Shown piece by piece: positions 42,696 through 51,003 of a stretch of 64,000 nt of DNA; within the stretch, counting starts at the first letter, position 1; the number at the start of each line of letters is the position of its first letter. Under the pieces are notes generated by a model. The model made no database searches. It was not told the origin of the DNA and worked only from the letters and a program-made list of their open reading frames with translations. A program made the position numbers and the translations under genes. This DNA comes from Saccharothrix sp. ALI-22-I (lineage in GTDB: Bacteria; Actinomycetota; Actinomycetes; Mycobacteriales; Pseudonocardiaceae). Where the stretch lies: assembly GCF_001984175.1 (NCBI RefSeq), contig NZ_MTQP01000066.1, positions 744,001 through 808,000 on the forward strand. Direction: 5' to 3'.

Positions 42696-43940
42696 ATGCT
42701 GAAACGAACTGGTCGGGCGGCCGTCGGCGGGCTCGCTGTCGCCGCCGCGGTCGTGGGCTCGGTCGCGTTCGCCGGAGCGGGCACCGGCACGGCCGCCACC
42801 GCGAGTCTGACCCTGGTCTACAGCTGCCCGTTCCCGCTGATCGGCACGCAGGACATGAGCGTCAAGATCGATGTGGCGAACCTGCCCGACTCCGCGGTGG
42901 TCGGCGAGCCGATCCCGGAGTCCCAGGTCACCGCTACCGCGACCGTGCCGCCGACCGCCACCCAGGGCCTGTCGCTGGTCGGCGCGACGACCGTGGAGGG
43001 CTCCGCCAAGGCGCAGACGCGGATCGACAACGCGGGTGCGGTGGTGGACCTCGCGCCGGACCTGGTGGTGGCCAAGACGAACGTGCCCACCTCCGGTTCG
43101 TTCGACACCGTCGCCACCGGCACCACGCCCGCGGTCACCCTGACCAACGAGGGCCTCACCACCATGACGGTCGGCAACTTCAGCACCACGTTGACCCCGC
43201 GCAAGGCCGACGGCACCGAGACCGGCCTGGGCACGTTCACCTCGGACTGCACGCTGAAGCCGGACCAGAACACCCTGCTCTACCAGTTCACCGTGTCACC
43301 GGCGACCACCCCCACCAGCACGACCACAACCACGACCACCACAACCACTGATCCGACGACCACCACTACCACCACCACGACCACTACCGACCCGACCACC
43401 ACTACGACGACGACCACCCAGCCGAACGACCCGCTGCGGATCAACTTCGGCGTCAACGGTTCGTCGACCATCAAGAAGCTGAACTCCGGCCTGCCGCTCG
43501 GACCGGGCACGCTGAACACCGAAGTGGACCTGCTCGGCGGGAAGTTCGCGGGCGACCTGGCCCTGCCCGACGCGTCCGGCAACTTCAAGCTGTTCGGGTT
43601 CGTGCCCACCACGGCGACCGTGCGGCTGATCCCGCAGGGCCGGACGACGGGCACCATCGCCGCGGGCGCGGTCACCGCGCAGACCACCGCGTCGATCAAG
43701 CTGACCGACGTGCGGGTGCTGGGCATCCAGGTCGTGAAGCCGACCGACCGGTGCACGACCGTGACGCCGAGCGCCATCGCCCTGACCTCGACGGCGGGCT
43801 TCGACCCGCTCAACGGCGGCGGTCTCGTCGGCACGTACGACATCGCGCGATTCGCCGGCTGCGGTCTGGTGACACCCGTGGTCAACGGCACCATCCCCGG
43901 TCCGGGCAACACGCTCGACCTCACGATCGCCAGGCAGTGA
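42696..43940 (+). CDS. Secreted DUF6801-type protein with Thr-rich linker and domain X
   Basis: A 414-residue exported protein. Signal peptide 1-34; residues about 36-203 form a DUF6801-like domain (LTLVYSCPFPLIGTQDMSVKI, TLTPRKADGTETGLGTF); a Thr-rich linker with TTTDPTT units about 207-247; and from about 248 the same unnamed domain X as in the neighbouring gene at 41815. No membrane segment or sorting motif follows the signal peptide, so it may be released or wall-associated. ATG 42696 has GAGGAGA at six bases. Divergent from 41815 and followed by a paralogue 76 bp downstream. Confidence 0.75.
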   Translation: MLKRTGRAAVGGLAVAAAVVGSVAFAGAGTGTAATASLTLVYSCPFPLIGTQDMSVKIDVANLPDSAVVGEPIPESQVTATATVPPTATQGLSLVGATTVEGSAKAQTRIDNAGAVVDLAPDLVVAKTNVPTSGSFDTVATGTTPAVTLTNEGLTTMTVGNFSTTLTPRKADGTETGLGTFTSDCTLKPDQNTLLYQFTVSPATTPTSTTTTTTTTTTDPTTTTTTTTTTTDPTTTTTTTTQPNDPLRINFGVNGSSTIKKLNSGLPLGPGTLNTEVDLLGGKFAGDLALPDASGNFKLFGFVPTTATVRLIPQGRTTGTIAAGAVTAQTTASIKLTDVRVLGIQVVKPTDRCTTVTPSAIALTSTAGFDPLNGGGLVGTYDIARFAGCGLVTPVVNGTIPGPGNTLDLTIARQ

Positions 43941-44016
43941 TCCCACCAGCCCATTCCAGCGGGTCGGCGATAGCGCCGGCCCGCTCGGGCGTTGTGCGCA
44001 GAAGAGAGAACCTGAC

Positions 44017-45180
44017 ATGAGATTGCGACACCGGGTGGCCGCGCTGGGTATCAGCGCGGTGGTGGTCGGCGCTTCGGCCCTGTGGGGCACGGGCGTCGGC
44101 AGTGCCGCGACGGCGACGCTCACCCTCGTCTACAACTGCCCGTTCCCGCTGATCGGCGCGCAGGACATGAGCGTCAAGATCGTGGTGGAGAACCTGCCCG
44201 ACTCCGCGGAGGTGGGCGTCCCGATCCCGGAGGCCCGGGTGACGGCCACGGCGACGGTGCCGGAGTTGGCGACGCAGGGCCTGGCGCTCGTCGGCGCGGC
44301 GTCCGTGGAGGGCACCGCGAAGGCTCAGACACGGGTGGACAACGCGGGTTTCGTGCTGGACATCGTGCCGAACCTGACCGTGGCGAAGACCCCGGTGCCG
44401 TCGTCGGGCACGTTCGACACCATCGCCTCCGGTACCACGCCGCCGGTGAGCTTCCCCAACGCGGGCCTGACCACCATGACGGTCGGCAACTTCGAGACCA
44501 CGCTGACGCCGCGCAAGGCCGACGGCACCGAGACCGGCCTGGGCACGTTCACCTCGCCGTGCACGCTCAAGCCCGGCCAGGCGACGCAGTTGCACCAGTT
44601 CACCGTGGAGCCGGAAACCACCACAACGACTACTACTACGACAACGACCACCACCACGACCGACCCCACCACCACGACGACCGATACGACCACCACCACC
44701 GATCCCACGACCACGACAACGGATCCGACCACCACGACCACGGACCCGACGACCACCACGACCGACCCCACCACCACAACCACTGACCCGACCACGACCA
44801 CCACCGAGCCGACGACCACCACGACTACAAGTCCCACCACCACAACGACGACAACAACAACAACGACTCAGCCGACCACCACAACGACAACCCCGACGAC
44901 GACCTCCACCACCACGACAACCACGACTCCGACTTCCACCAGCACGAGCGCCCCGACCAGCAGCACCACCGGTTCCAGCACCACGACGTCGCCCACCGGC
45001 ACCACGACCACCACGACGACGACGCAGAGCCCGGTCCCCGTCGCCGTGACGTACCCGGACAACGGCAAGCTGGCCAACACCGGCTCCTCGATCCAGGGTC
45101 CGCTGGTCCTGGGCGGCGCCCTGCTGGCCATCGGCGCCGGTGTGCTCCTCTACCTGCGCCACACCCGCCGCCGCGCCTGA
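44017..45180 (+). CDS. Sortase-anchored (LANTG) DUF6801-type surface protein
   Basis: A 387-residue wall protein. Signal peptide 1-31; DUF6801-like domain about 33-203, very close to that of the preceding gene (for example PRKADGTETGLGTF and TMTVGNF in both); a Thr/Pro/Asp low-complexity stalk about 205-345; then the class E sortase motif LANTG (352-356), a hydrophobic helix (GPLVLGGALLAIGAGVLLYL) and the basic tail RHTRRRA. It should be covalently attached to peptidoglycan. No sortase gene is in the window. ATG 44017 has GAAGAGAG upstream. The domain's function is unknown. Confidence 0.85.
   Translation: MRLRHRVAALGISAVVVGASALWGTGVGSAATATLTLVYNCPFPLIGAQDMSVKIVVENLPDSAEVGVPIPEARVTATATVPELATQGLALVGAASVEGTAKAQTRVDNAGFVLDIVPNLTVAKTPVPSSGTFDTIASGTTPPVSFPNAGLTTMTVGNFETTLTPRKADGTETGLGTFTSPCTLKPGQATQLHQFTVEPETTTTTTTTTTTTTTTDPTTTTTDTTTTTDPTTTTTDPTTTTTDPTTTTTDPTTTTTDPTTTTTEPTTTTTTSPTTTTTTTTTTTQPTTTTTTPTTTSTTTTTTTPTSTSTSAPTSSTTGSSTTTSPTGTTTTTTTTQSPVPVAVTYPDNGKLANTGSSIQGPLVLGGALLAIGAGVLLYLRHTRRRA
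44610..45033 (+). repeat. Low-complexity Thr-codon repeats (stalk of the LANTG protein)
   Basis: ACC/ACG/ACA codons in runs, with a 15-18 bp unit encoding TTTTTDP repeated several times between about 44650 and 44810. A shorter similar stretch is at 43319-43423 in the preceding gene. Confidence 0.9.
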
Positions 45181-45204
45181 GCCTCTCCCGCGGCACCAAA
45201 GGCA

Positions 45205-45240
45205 TCGGCCCCCTCCGGTGAGGAACCCGGAGGGGGCCGA
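45205..45240. terminator. Bidirectional terminator after the LANTG gene
   Basis: TCGGCCCCCTCCGG (45205-45218) pairs perfectly with 45227-45240 around an 8-base loop, between the convergent LANTG and lipoprotein genes. Confidence 0.88.
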
Positions 45241-45257
45241 TCCACGTGACGCGACCG

Positions 45258-45971
45258 TCAGCCCGGCAACGTCGGCAACTCGCTGATCTGCTCCGGCGTG
45301 GGCGGGGTGATCTCGACCGGCGTGCCCCAGTCCCGGTAGTTCGCGACCACCCGCACCGAGTCGCCGCCCTCGACCGGCGTGCTCACCTCGGTCTTCACCG
45401 GCAGGTCCTGGTCGTCCACCCACAGCTTCAGCACCGACGCCTGCCCGGCCACCTTCACGTGCGCGGTGTACCGGACGGTCTGCTTGCCGGACACCGACTC
45501 CTCGGCCTTCTCCACGATCTCCGCGCCCTCGGGCAGCGCCTTGCGGATGTCGGCGGTGTCGCGGATGTGCACGGCGACGTCCGCCATGGCCCGGCCGAGA
45601 GCGTTGTCGGGGTCGTCGGGGACGAGCTTGAGCCACGGCTTGTCCGGCTGCGGCGCCTGGCCCTGCGGTATCCGCACGAAAATACCGTCCGGCACCATCA
45701 CGTACGCGACCTCGTCGGCGTCGGCGGTGGAGATCCGGCACGACGCCGCGAAGTCGTCGGTGCGCAGCGCACAACTGCCCTTGCCGTTGGTCGCGAGGTC
45801 CAGGTCGACGGTGACCGACCGCCTGGCCTCGGCCGCCACCCGGTTCGCCTCGGCCAGCGCCTGCGGCGTGTCGAACGTCCTCATCGTCGACGACGGGGCA
45901 CCGGTGCACGCGGAAAGCGCAGCGGAAACCACGACGGCGAAACCCGCCGCGGCGACACGGTTGTGGCGCAT
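45258..45971 (-). CDS. LppX/LprAFG-family lipoprotein
   Basis: A 237-residue lipoprotein: signal with lipobox LSAC (VVVSAALSACTGAPS) and a domain in which SVTVDLDLATNGKGSCALRT, GIFVRIPQ and KLWVDDQDLPVKTEVS resemble the LppX/LprG fold, a half-barrel with a lipid-binding cavity. Mycobacterial members ferry lipids or lipoglycans to the cell surface. This agrees with the nearby mce operon. ATG 45971 has GAGGAGG directly upstream, and a TTGTCA palindrome lies about 120 bp before it. Confidence 0.82.
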   Translation of the reverse strand: MRHNRVAAAGFAVVVSAALSACTGAPSSTMRTFDTPQALAEANRVAAEARRSVTVDLDLATNGKGSCALRTDDFAASCRISTADADEVAYVMVPDGIFVRIPQGQAPQPDKPWLKLVPDDPDNALGRAMADVAVHIRDTADIRKALPEGAEIVEKAEESVSGKQTVRYTAHVKVAGQASVLKLWVDDQDLPVKTEVSTPVEGGDSVRVVANYRDWGTPVEITPPTPEQISELPTLPG

Positions 45972-46088
45972 GCTCCTCCTCGGACCAGAATGGGGAAATC
46001 GACTTTCCCGAACACTCTAACCGCACCGAGAAGCACTCGGGCCGACCAATTCACGGCTGTTGCGAAAGCCAAAAACCGAATACCGCTT

Positions 46089-46106
46089 TTGTCAATCCGG
46101 TGACAA
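46089..46106. promoter_or_regulatory. TTGTCA-N6-TGACAA palindrome upstream of the lipoprotein gene
   Basis: TTGTCAATCCGGTGACAA has perfect 6-bp arms and the same spacing as the site in the mceA/pucR promoter. It sits in the 152-bp gap before the lipoprotein gene, close to the end of the ANTAR gene. Confidence 0.7.
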
Positions 46107-46123
46107 TCACCGCCGGGGGGCGG

Positions 46124-46849
46124 TCAGGGTCTGCGCACGGACGCGAGCAGGTTGCGGGCCACGTCACGCAGCTTGGTGTTGCGCTGCTGCGACTCGGTCA
46201 CCAGCCGGGAGAACGCATCCTCGGCGTCCACCCCGTGCGCGGCCATCAGCACGCCCTTGGCCTGGTCGATCTCGGCACGCGACTCCAGCGCGCGCTGCAG
46301 GTGCTCGACCAGCCGGCGGGACCGCTCGTACCGGCGGAACCCGGTGATCGAGGTGGACGCGGCGGTGACGAACAGCCGCAGCAACGCCTCGTCGAACGGG
46401 TCGAACGCCCGTTCGTCGGAGCTGTAGAGGTTCAACGCGCCGATGACCTCGTCCTCGATCACGATCGGCGCGGACAGGTACGCCTGCACGCCGGCGGCCT
46501 CGGCCGCCCGGGCGAACTCGGGCCACTTCACCCGGCCGCCCTCCAGCGTGACCCGCACCGGCCGCTGGATGCGTGCCGCCTCCAGGCACGGCCCCTGGCC
46601 CGCCTTGTACTGGTCGATGTCGATGTCGACGACCTTCTCGTCGGTCATGGCGGCCGTGTGCGGGCCCTGCGGGCCGACGAGGGTGACGCTGACGTTCTCG
46701 GCGTCCGGGATGACCCGCGACGCCGATTCGACCAACTGCTGGAGCGCGTCGTTCAGCGTCTGGCCGTCGGCCAGCACACCGGCCAGTTCCTCCAGCGCCT
46801 CGCTGGCCTCGTCCAACAGCGACGCCGGAACGTGCTCCTCGATGCTCAC
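46124..46849 (-). CDS. GAF-ANTAR antitermination regulator
   Basis: A 241-residue RNA-binding regulator: a GAF domain about 20-165 (ENVSVTLVGPQGPHTAAMTD, VQAYLSAPIVIEDEVIGALNLYSS) and a C-terminal ANTAR three-helix domain about 175-235 with QRALESRAEIDQAKGVLMAAHGV and DAFSRLVTESQQRNTKLRDVA. ANTAR proteins bind paired hairpins in nascent RNA and prevent termination. GTG 46849 is preferred; a TTG at 46855 is also in frame. It is divergent from the two-component operon, sharing a 55-bp gap. Confidence 0.9.
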   Translation of the reverse strand: MSIEEHVPASLLDEASEALEELAGVLADGQTLNDALQQLVESASRVIPDAENVSVTLVGPQGPHTAAMTDEKVVDIDIDQYKAGQGPCLEAARIQRPVRVTLEGGRVKWPEFARAAEAAGVQAYLSAPIVIEDEVIGALNLYSSDERAFDPFDEALLRLFVTAASTSITGFRRYERSRRLVEHLQRALESRAEIDQAKGVLMAAHGVDAEDAFSRLVTESQQRNTKLRDVARNLLASVRRP

Positions 46850-46904
46850 GCCCAATTTCTACACCTTGGAGGCCATAATCGCCGCAACACAAGGGGGTGG
46901 TGGG

Positions 46905-47564
46905 GTGCGCGTGCTGCTCGTCGAGGACGACGACGGAGTCGCAGACGCCCTGGTCGAGGCGCTGGAGTCGAACGACCACCGGCCGAGCCGGGTGGCCCGC
47001 GGCGCGGATGCGCTCCTCGTCCACCGCGATTACGACCTGCTGCTGCTCGACCTGGGTCTGCCCGACACCGACGGGTTGGAGGTGCTGCGCAAGATCCGCA
47101 AGGTGTCGCCGGTGCCGGTGCTGGTGCTCACCGCGCGGGGCGACGAGCGGTCGATCGTGCGCGGTCTGCGCCTCGGTGCGGACGACTACCTTGTGAAACC
47201 GGTCCGGCTCGGTGAGTTGCTGGCTCGGATGGACGCGGTGGCGCGGCGCAGCGCGGCGCTCACCGGCCCGAAGGACCGCACGGTGCGGGTCGGTGACGTG
47301 GAGATCGACCTGGAGGGCAGGCGGGTGGTGGTCGGCGACGCGGAGATCTCGTTGACCACCAAGGAGTTCGACGTGCTCGCCGCACTGGCCAGCCGCGCGG
47401 GCACGGCGGTGAGCCGTCAGCAGCTCATGGACGAGGTTTGGGGCGACGCGTACCTGGCCGTGTCGCGGTCGTTGGACGTGCACCTGGCGGGGCTGCGGGC
47501 GAAACTGCACCGGCCGGGCCTGCTGACCACGATCCGCGGCTTCGGCTACCGGTTGGGTGGCTGA
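46905..47564 (+). CDS. OmpR-family response regulator
   Basis: A 219-residue regulator: receiver domain with VLLVEDDDG, phosphoacceptor Asp in LLLLDLGLPDTDG, and Lys in DDYLVKPV; winged-helix DNA-binding domain with LTTKEFDVLAALASRAGTAVSRQQLMDEVWG and TIRGFGYRLGG. GTG 46905 is preceded by AAGGGGGTGG. The stop abuts the kinase ATG, so the pair is cotranslated. Confidence 0.95.
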   Translation: MRVLLVEDDDGVADALVEALESNDHRPSRVARGADALLVHRDYDLLLLDLGLPDTDGLEVLRKIRKVSPVPVLVLTARGDERSIVRGLRLGADDYLVKPVRLGELLARMDAVARRSAALTGPKDRTVRVGDVEIDLEGRRVVVGDAEISLTTKEFDVLAALASRAGTAVSRQQLMDEVWGDAYLAVSRSLDVHLAGLRAKLHRPGLLTTIRGFGYRLGG

Positions 47565-48920
47565 ATGCGCCGCCGCCTGCTGCTCGTGCTGCTGCTGTTC
47601 TCCGCCGCCGCGGTGGCGGGGTTCGCCGTGCCGCTGCTGTCGACGTCGGCCGCCGAACGCACGCAGCGGTTCGTGCTGACCCGCACCGGCGATCTGGACC
47701 GGTTCGCCGCGCTCGCGCAGCAGGCCGAGACCACGGGCGACAACGCGGCTCTGGAGGACGAGGTCCGCGCATACGTCGAGCTGTACGGCGAGCCGGTCGT
47801 GGTGGTGAACGCGCGCCGGCAGCCGGTGGCCCAGGCCGGTCTGACCGCGGATGACCCCGCGTTGGCGCACGTGTTGGACGCCGCGCTGCGCAACCAGCCC
47901 GCGCCGTCGGTGGCGACGGTGAAGCCGTGGTCGTCCGGTCACGTGGTGTTCGCCCGCCCGGTCGGCACGGGGACCCGGGTGGCCGGGGCGGTGGTGCTCA
48001 GGGCGTCGGTGGACCGGGCGGCGGCGGACGTGACGACGCAGTGGCTGTTGGTCCTCGGTGGTGCGCTGGCGGCGGCCGTGATCTCGATCCTGCTGGTGCT
48101 GGCCGTCACCAGGTGGCTGCTGAAACCGTTGGCGGAGTTGGCGATCGGTGTCCGCGCGGTCGCTGCCGGTGAACGGCGGGCGCACGTGGCAGGCAGCAGC
48201 GGACCGCCGGAGGTGCGGGAGCTGTCGGAGTCGTTCAACCGGATGTCGGACGCCGTGACGGAGGCCGCCGACCAGCAGCGGCGGCTGATCGCGGACGCCT
48301 CGCACCAGCTGCGCAACCCGATGGCGGCGTTGCGGCTGCGCATGGACACGTTGAGCGGTCAGGTGAAACCCGATGGTGTGCGGGCGTACACGGCGGGCGT
48401 GGCCGAGATCGAACGGCTGGAATCGCTGTTGGACGGTCTGTTGGCGTTGGCGGCGGCGGAGAGCGTGGCGACCGAGGTCGCGGCGGGTGGGCGTGAGCCG
48501 GAGTTGACCGACGTGGGTGCGGTGGCGGTGGACCGGGCCGGGTTCTGGCAGGTGCCGCTGCCGGTGACGTCGGGGTTGGCGGTGCTGGTGCGGTGCCCGG
48601 AGTCGGATCTGGCGCAGGTGCTGGACGTGCTGCTGGACAACGCGGTCAAGTACGGCGGGGCGGTGCGGGTGTCGCTCGGCGCGGACCGGGCGGCGGGTGT
48701 GGGGTGGGTCGAGGTGCACGACGACGGGCCGGGGCTGAAGTCGGAGGAGCTGGCGTTGGCCACGTCGAGGTTCTGGCGGGGCCGGTCCGGGAAGCCCGGC
48801 ACCGGTCTGGGCCTGGCGATCGCGGACCAGTTGGTCAAGGCGCGGCAGGGCGTGCTGAGCCTGTCGTCGGTGGACGGGTTCACCGCCCGCGTCACCCTGC
48901 CGCTGGAGCCGGCGCTGTGA
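47565..48920 (+). CDS. Sensor histidine kinase
   Basis: A 451-residue membrane kinase: first membrane helix about 4-24, an extracytoplasmic sensor region about 30-155, second helix about 160-182, HAMP, then HisKA with ADASHQLRNPMAALRLRMD and the HATPase with LLDNAVKYGG, VEVHDDGPGL and GTGLGLAIADQLV. It phosphorylates the preceding regulator. The stop overlaps the next gene as GTGA, which ties the kinase to a periplasmic-binding-type lipoprotein. Confidence 0.94.
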   Translation: MRRRLLLVLLLFSAAAVAGFAVPLLSTSAAERTQRFVLTRTGDLDRFAALAQQAETTGDNAALEDEVRAYVELYGEPVVVVNARRQPVAQAGLTADDPALAHVLDAALRNQPAPSVATVKPWSSGHVVFARPVGTGTRVAGAVVLRASVDRAAADVTTQWLLVLGGALAAAVISILLVLAVTRWLLKPLAELAIGVRAVAAGERRAHVAGSSGPPEVRELSESFNRMSDAVTEAADQQRRLIADASHQLRNPMAALRLRMDTLSGQVKPDGVRAYTAGVAEIERLESLLDGLLALAAAESVATEVAAGGREPELTDVGAVAVDRAGFWQVPLPVTSGLAVLVRCPESDLAQVLDVLLDNAVKYGGAVRVSLGADRAAGVGWVEVHDDGPGLKSEELALATSRFWRGRSGKPGTGLGLAIADQLVKARQGVLSLSSVDGFTARVTLPLEPAL

Positions 48921-49807
48921 ACCGGCGGACGTTCCTCCTCGGACTGGCCGGTCTTTCGGCTGGCTGCACGCCCGGCACGCCGTCGGGTGAGCTGGCCATC
49001 GCCGCCGGTGAGCGCGGCGGCATGTACTTCGACTTCGCCACCCTGCTCGCCGAGCAGCTGACCGACGTGCGCGGCCGGGTGCTGGAGACGGAGGGCAGTC
49101 TGGCGAACCTGGACCTGCTCGCCGACGGTCAGGCCCAGGTCGCGCTCACCCTCGCCGACTCGGCCCGCGTCGCCGACCCCGGTCTGGAGCTGCGCGCCCT
49201 CGGTCGGGTCTACGAGAACTACCTCCAGCTCGTGGTGCGCGAGGACGACCCGGCGCAGGCGCCCGCCGACCTGGCCGGGCGGATCGTGTCGCTGGGCGCG
49301 GAGGGTTCGGGCGCGTCGCTGTCCGGTGAACGGATGCTCGCCGCACTGGACCTGGGCGACTCCGTGCGGGTGGAGCACTTCCGGATCGGCGAGGCCGCGC
49401 AAGCGTTGGCGGACCGGCGGATCGACGCCCTGCTGTGGTCCGGCGGTGTGCCGACGCCGATGCTGGACCGCCTGTCCGGCATCCGCCTGCTGCCGTTGGC
49501 CGAACTGGTCCCCGTACTCCGTGCGGCGCACGGTTCGGTGTACGAACAGGTACCCGTACCGGCAGGCGTCTACGGCGCGACCCGCGAGGTGCCCACCATC
49601 GGCGTCGCCAACCTGCTGGTCTGCCGTGCCTCAATGCCGGACGCGGTAGCCGCCGCGATCACCCGCACCCTGGTGTCGCGCGCCGCCGCCCTGGTACCGC
49701 GCCAAACCCTCGGCACCCAGTTCCTCGACGTCCGCAGCCTCATCGGCACCGCCGACCTCCCACTGCACCCCGGCGCCGCCGCCACCTACCGCGACCTCCA
49801 CGGCTGA
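48917..49807 (+). CDS. TAXI-type solute-binding lipoprotein coupled to the kinase
   Basis: A 296-residue exported binding protein of the TAXI family (TRAP-T associated extracytoplasmic immunogenic). Signal NRRTFLLGLAGLSAGCTPG with lipobox SAGC; binding-fold motifs AIAAGERGGMYFDFATLLAEQL, NLDLLADGQAQVALTLADSA and VSLGAEGSGASLSGERML. TAXI proteins usually deliver dicarboxylates or glutamate-like ligands to TRAP permeases, but no permease is present, so a sensory role with the overlapping kinase is inferred. GTG 48917 overlaps the kinase stop by four bases. Confidence 0.85.
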   Translation: MNRRTFLLGLAGLSAGCTPGTPSGELAIAAGERGGMYFDFATLLAEQLTDVRGRVLETEGSLANLDLLADGQAQVALTLADSARVADPGLELRALGRVYENYLQLVVREDDPAQAPADLAGRIVSLGAEGSGASLSGERMLAALDLGDSVRVEHFRIGEAAQALADRRIDALLWSGGVPTPMLDRLSGIRLLPLAELVPVLRAAHGSVYEQVPVPAGVYGATREVPTIGVANLLVCRASMPDAVAAAITRTLVSRAAALVPRQTLGTQFLDVRSLIGTADLPLHPGAAATYRDLHG

Positions 49808-49819
49808 TTCACCCGAAAC

Positions 49820-50015
49820 GCGCGTGTCCAACCTCCAGAACACGCGTGTCCAACGTCCAGAACCCCCGAGTTGAACACTCAGAACAGCCCGACGCCGGTC
49901 CGGGGAATCCTGAGCGTTGAATTCGGGGGTCCTGAACGTTGGACACGCACGTTCCCAACGTTGGACACGCGCGTTCTGAACGTTGGACACGCGGGGGTGG
50001 AGGTTCGACTCGCGC
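49820..50015. repeat. 22-bp repeat array C in a convergent gap
   Basis: Forward units at 49824, 49846 and 49868 (GTGTCC, GTGTCC, GAGTTG), a degenerate middle, then reverse units with GAATTC at 49919 and GGACAC at 49941, 49963 and 49985, all 22 bp apart, and a last diverged unit near 50006. It separates the ends of the TAXI and VWA genes. Confidence 0.9.
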
Positions 50016-50037
50016 GGGTTGGGTGGGGGGCGGGCGC

Positions 50038-51003
50038 TTAGGGGAGGCGTTGGCCGAAGAGCAGGGCGCCGGCTATGGCGATCAAGCCCAGGACGGTGCC
50101 TACCGCGACCCACGGGCGGGAAGCGTCGGACTGCTTCTTCTCGTAGCCGATCTGCTCACCCAGCGTGTCGTACACCCGGCGCAGTTCCTCGGCGCTCGCG
50201 GCCTTGAAGAACTCGCCGCCGGACAGCTTGGCGATCTCCCTCATGGAGTCGTCGTCCACCGGCACGTCCTGCGACCGCCCCTCGATCTCGACCACACCGT
50301 CCTCGGTGCCGAACGAGATCGTGGAGATCGGGATACCGGCCTTCTTGGCGTCCTCGGCCGCGTCGAACGCCTTGCGGGTGCCGACGGTCTCCTTGCCGTC
50401 GGTCATCAGCACGACGCGCGCGGGCGGCGGCCCGTCCGCACCGCCGACGACCTTGCCGAACGAGTCGATCGCCGCCAGAGCGGCCACGATCGCGTCACCG
50501 GTCGCGGTCGACTGGGCCAGCTTGAGCCCGTCGATGCTCTGCGTGACCGCACCCCGGTCGGTGGTCGGCGCGACCATCACGGTGGCCGAACCGGCGAACG
50601 AGATCAGCCCCAGGTTGATCCCCGGCGTGAGCCCGTCCGCGAACGACTTGGCGGCCACCTGCGCGGCCTCCAGCCGGGACGGCTTGACGTCCGTGGCCTT
50701 CATCGACAGCGACGTGTCGATCACCAGCATCACGGTGGCGCGGTTGCGCGGCACCTTCTGCTCGGCGGTCGGCCCGGCCAGCGCCACGGTCAGCAGGACG
50801 AACGCCACCAGCAGGAACGCCGCCGGCACGTGCTTGTACCAGCCCTGCCGCTTGGGCGCGACCTTCTCCAGCATCGGCAGGTTGGCGAACCGCAGCGTCC
50901 GCTTGCGCAGCACGCGTTGCAGCACCACGTAGAACGCGGCCAGCGCCGCCACCGCGACCAGCAGCAGGAACCACCACGGCGCGGTGAACCCCGTCAGGCT
51001 CAT
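50038..51003 (-). CDS. Membrane VWA-domain protein (BatA/Rv1481-like)
   Basis: A 321-residue protein: two N-terminal membrane helices (about 10-28 and 58-78), a VWA domain about 90-285 with MIDAS DTSLSM and MTDGKETVG, and a C-terminal membrane helix (VAVGTVLGLIAIAGALLF). This is the BatA-like layout. It is the last gene of the moxR-DUF58-VWA operon; such sets are thought to act as membrane-associated chaperone or envelope-maintenance systems. ATG 51003 overlaps the DUF58 stop as TGATG. Confidence 0.92.
   Translation of the reverse strand: MSLTGFTAPWWFLLLVAVAALAAFYVVLQRVLRKRTLRFANLPMLEKVAPKRQGWYKHVPAAFLLVAFVLLTVALAGPTAEQKVPRNRATVMLVIDTSLSMKATDVKPSRLEAAQVAAKSFADGLTPGINLGLISFAGSATVMVAPTTDRGAVTQSIDGLKLAQSTATGDAIVAALAAIDSFGKVVGGADGPPPARVVLMTDGKETVGTRKAFDAAEDAKKAGIPISTISFGTEDGVVEIEGRSQDVPVDDDSMREIAKLSGGEFFKAASAEELRRVYDTLGEQIGYEKKQSDASRPWVAVGTVLGLIAIAGALLFGQRLP

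Noticed and set aside
44610-45033. Thr-codon repeats as a non-coding minisatellite
   Set aside because: The frame is kept throughout and leads into a sortase signal, membrane helix and basic tail, so it is a protein stalk.
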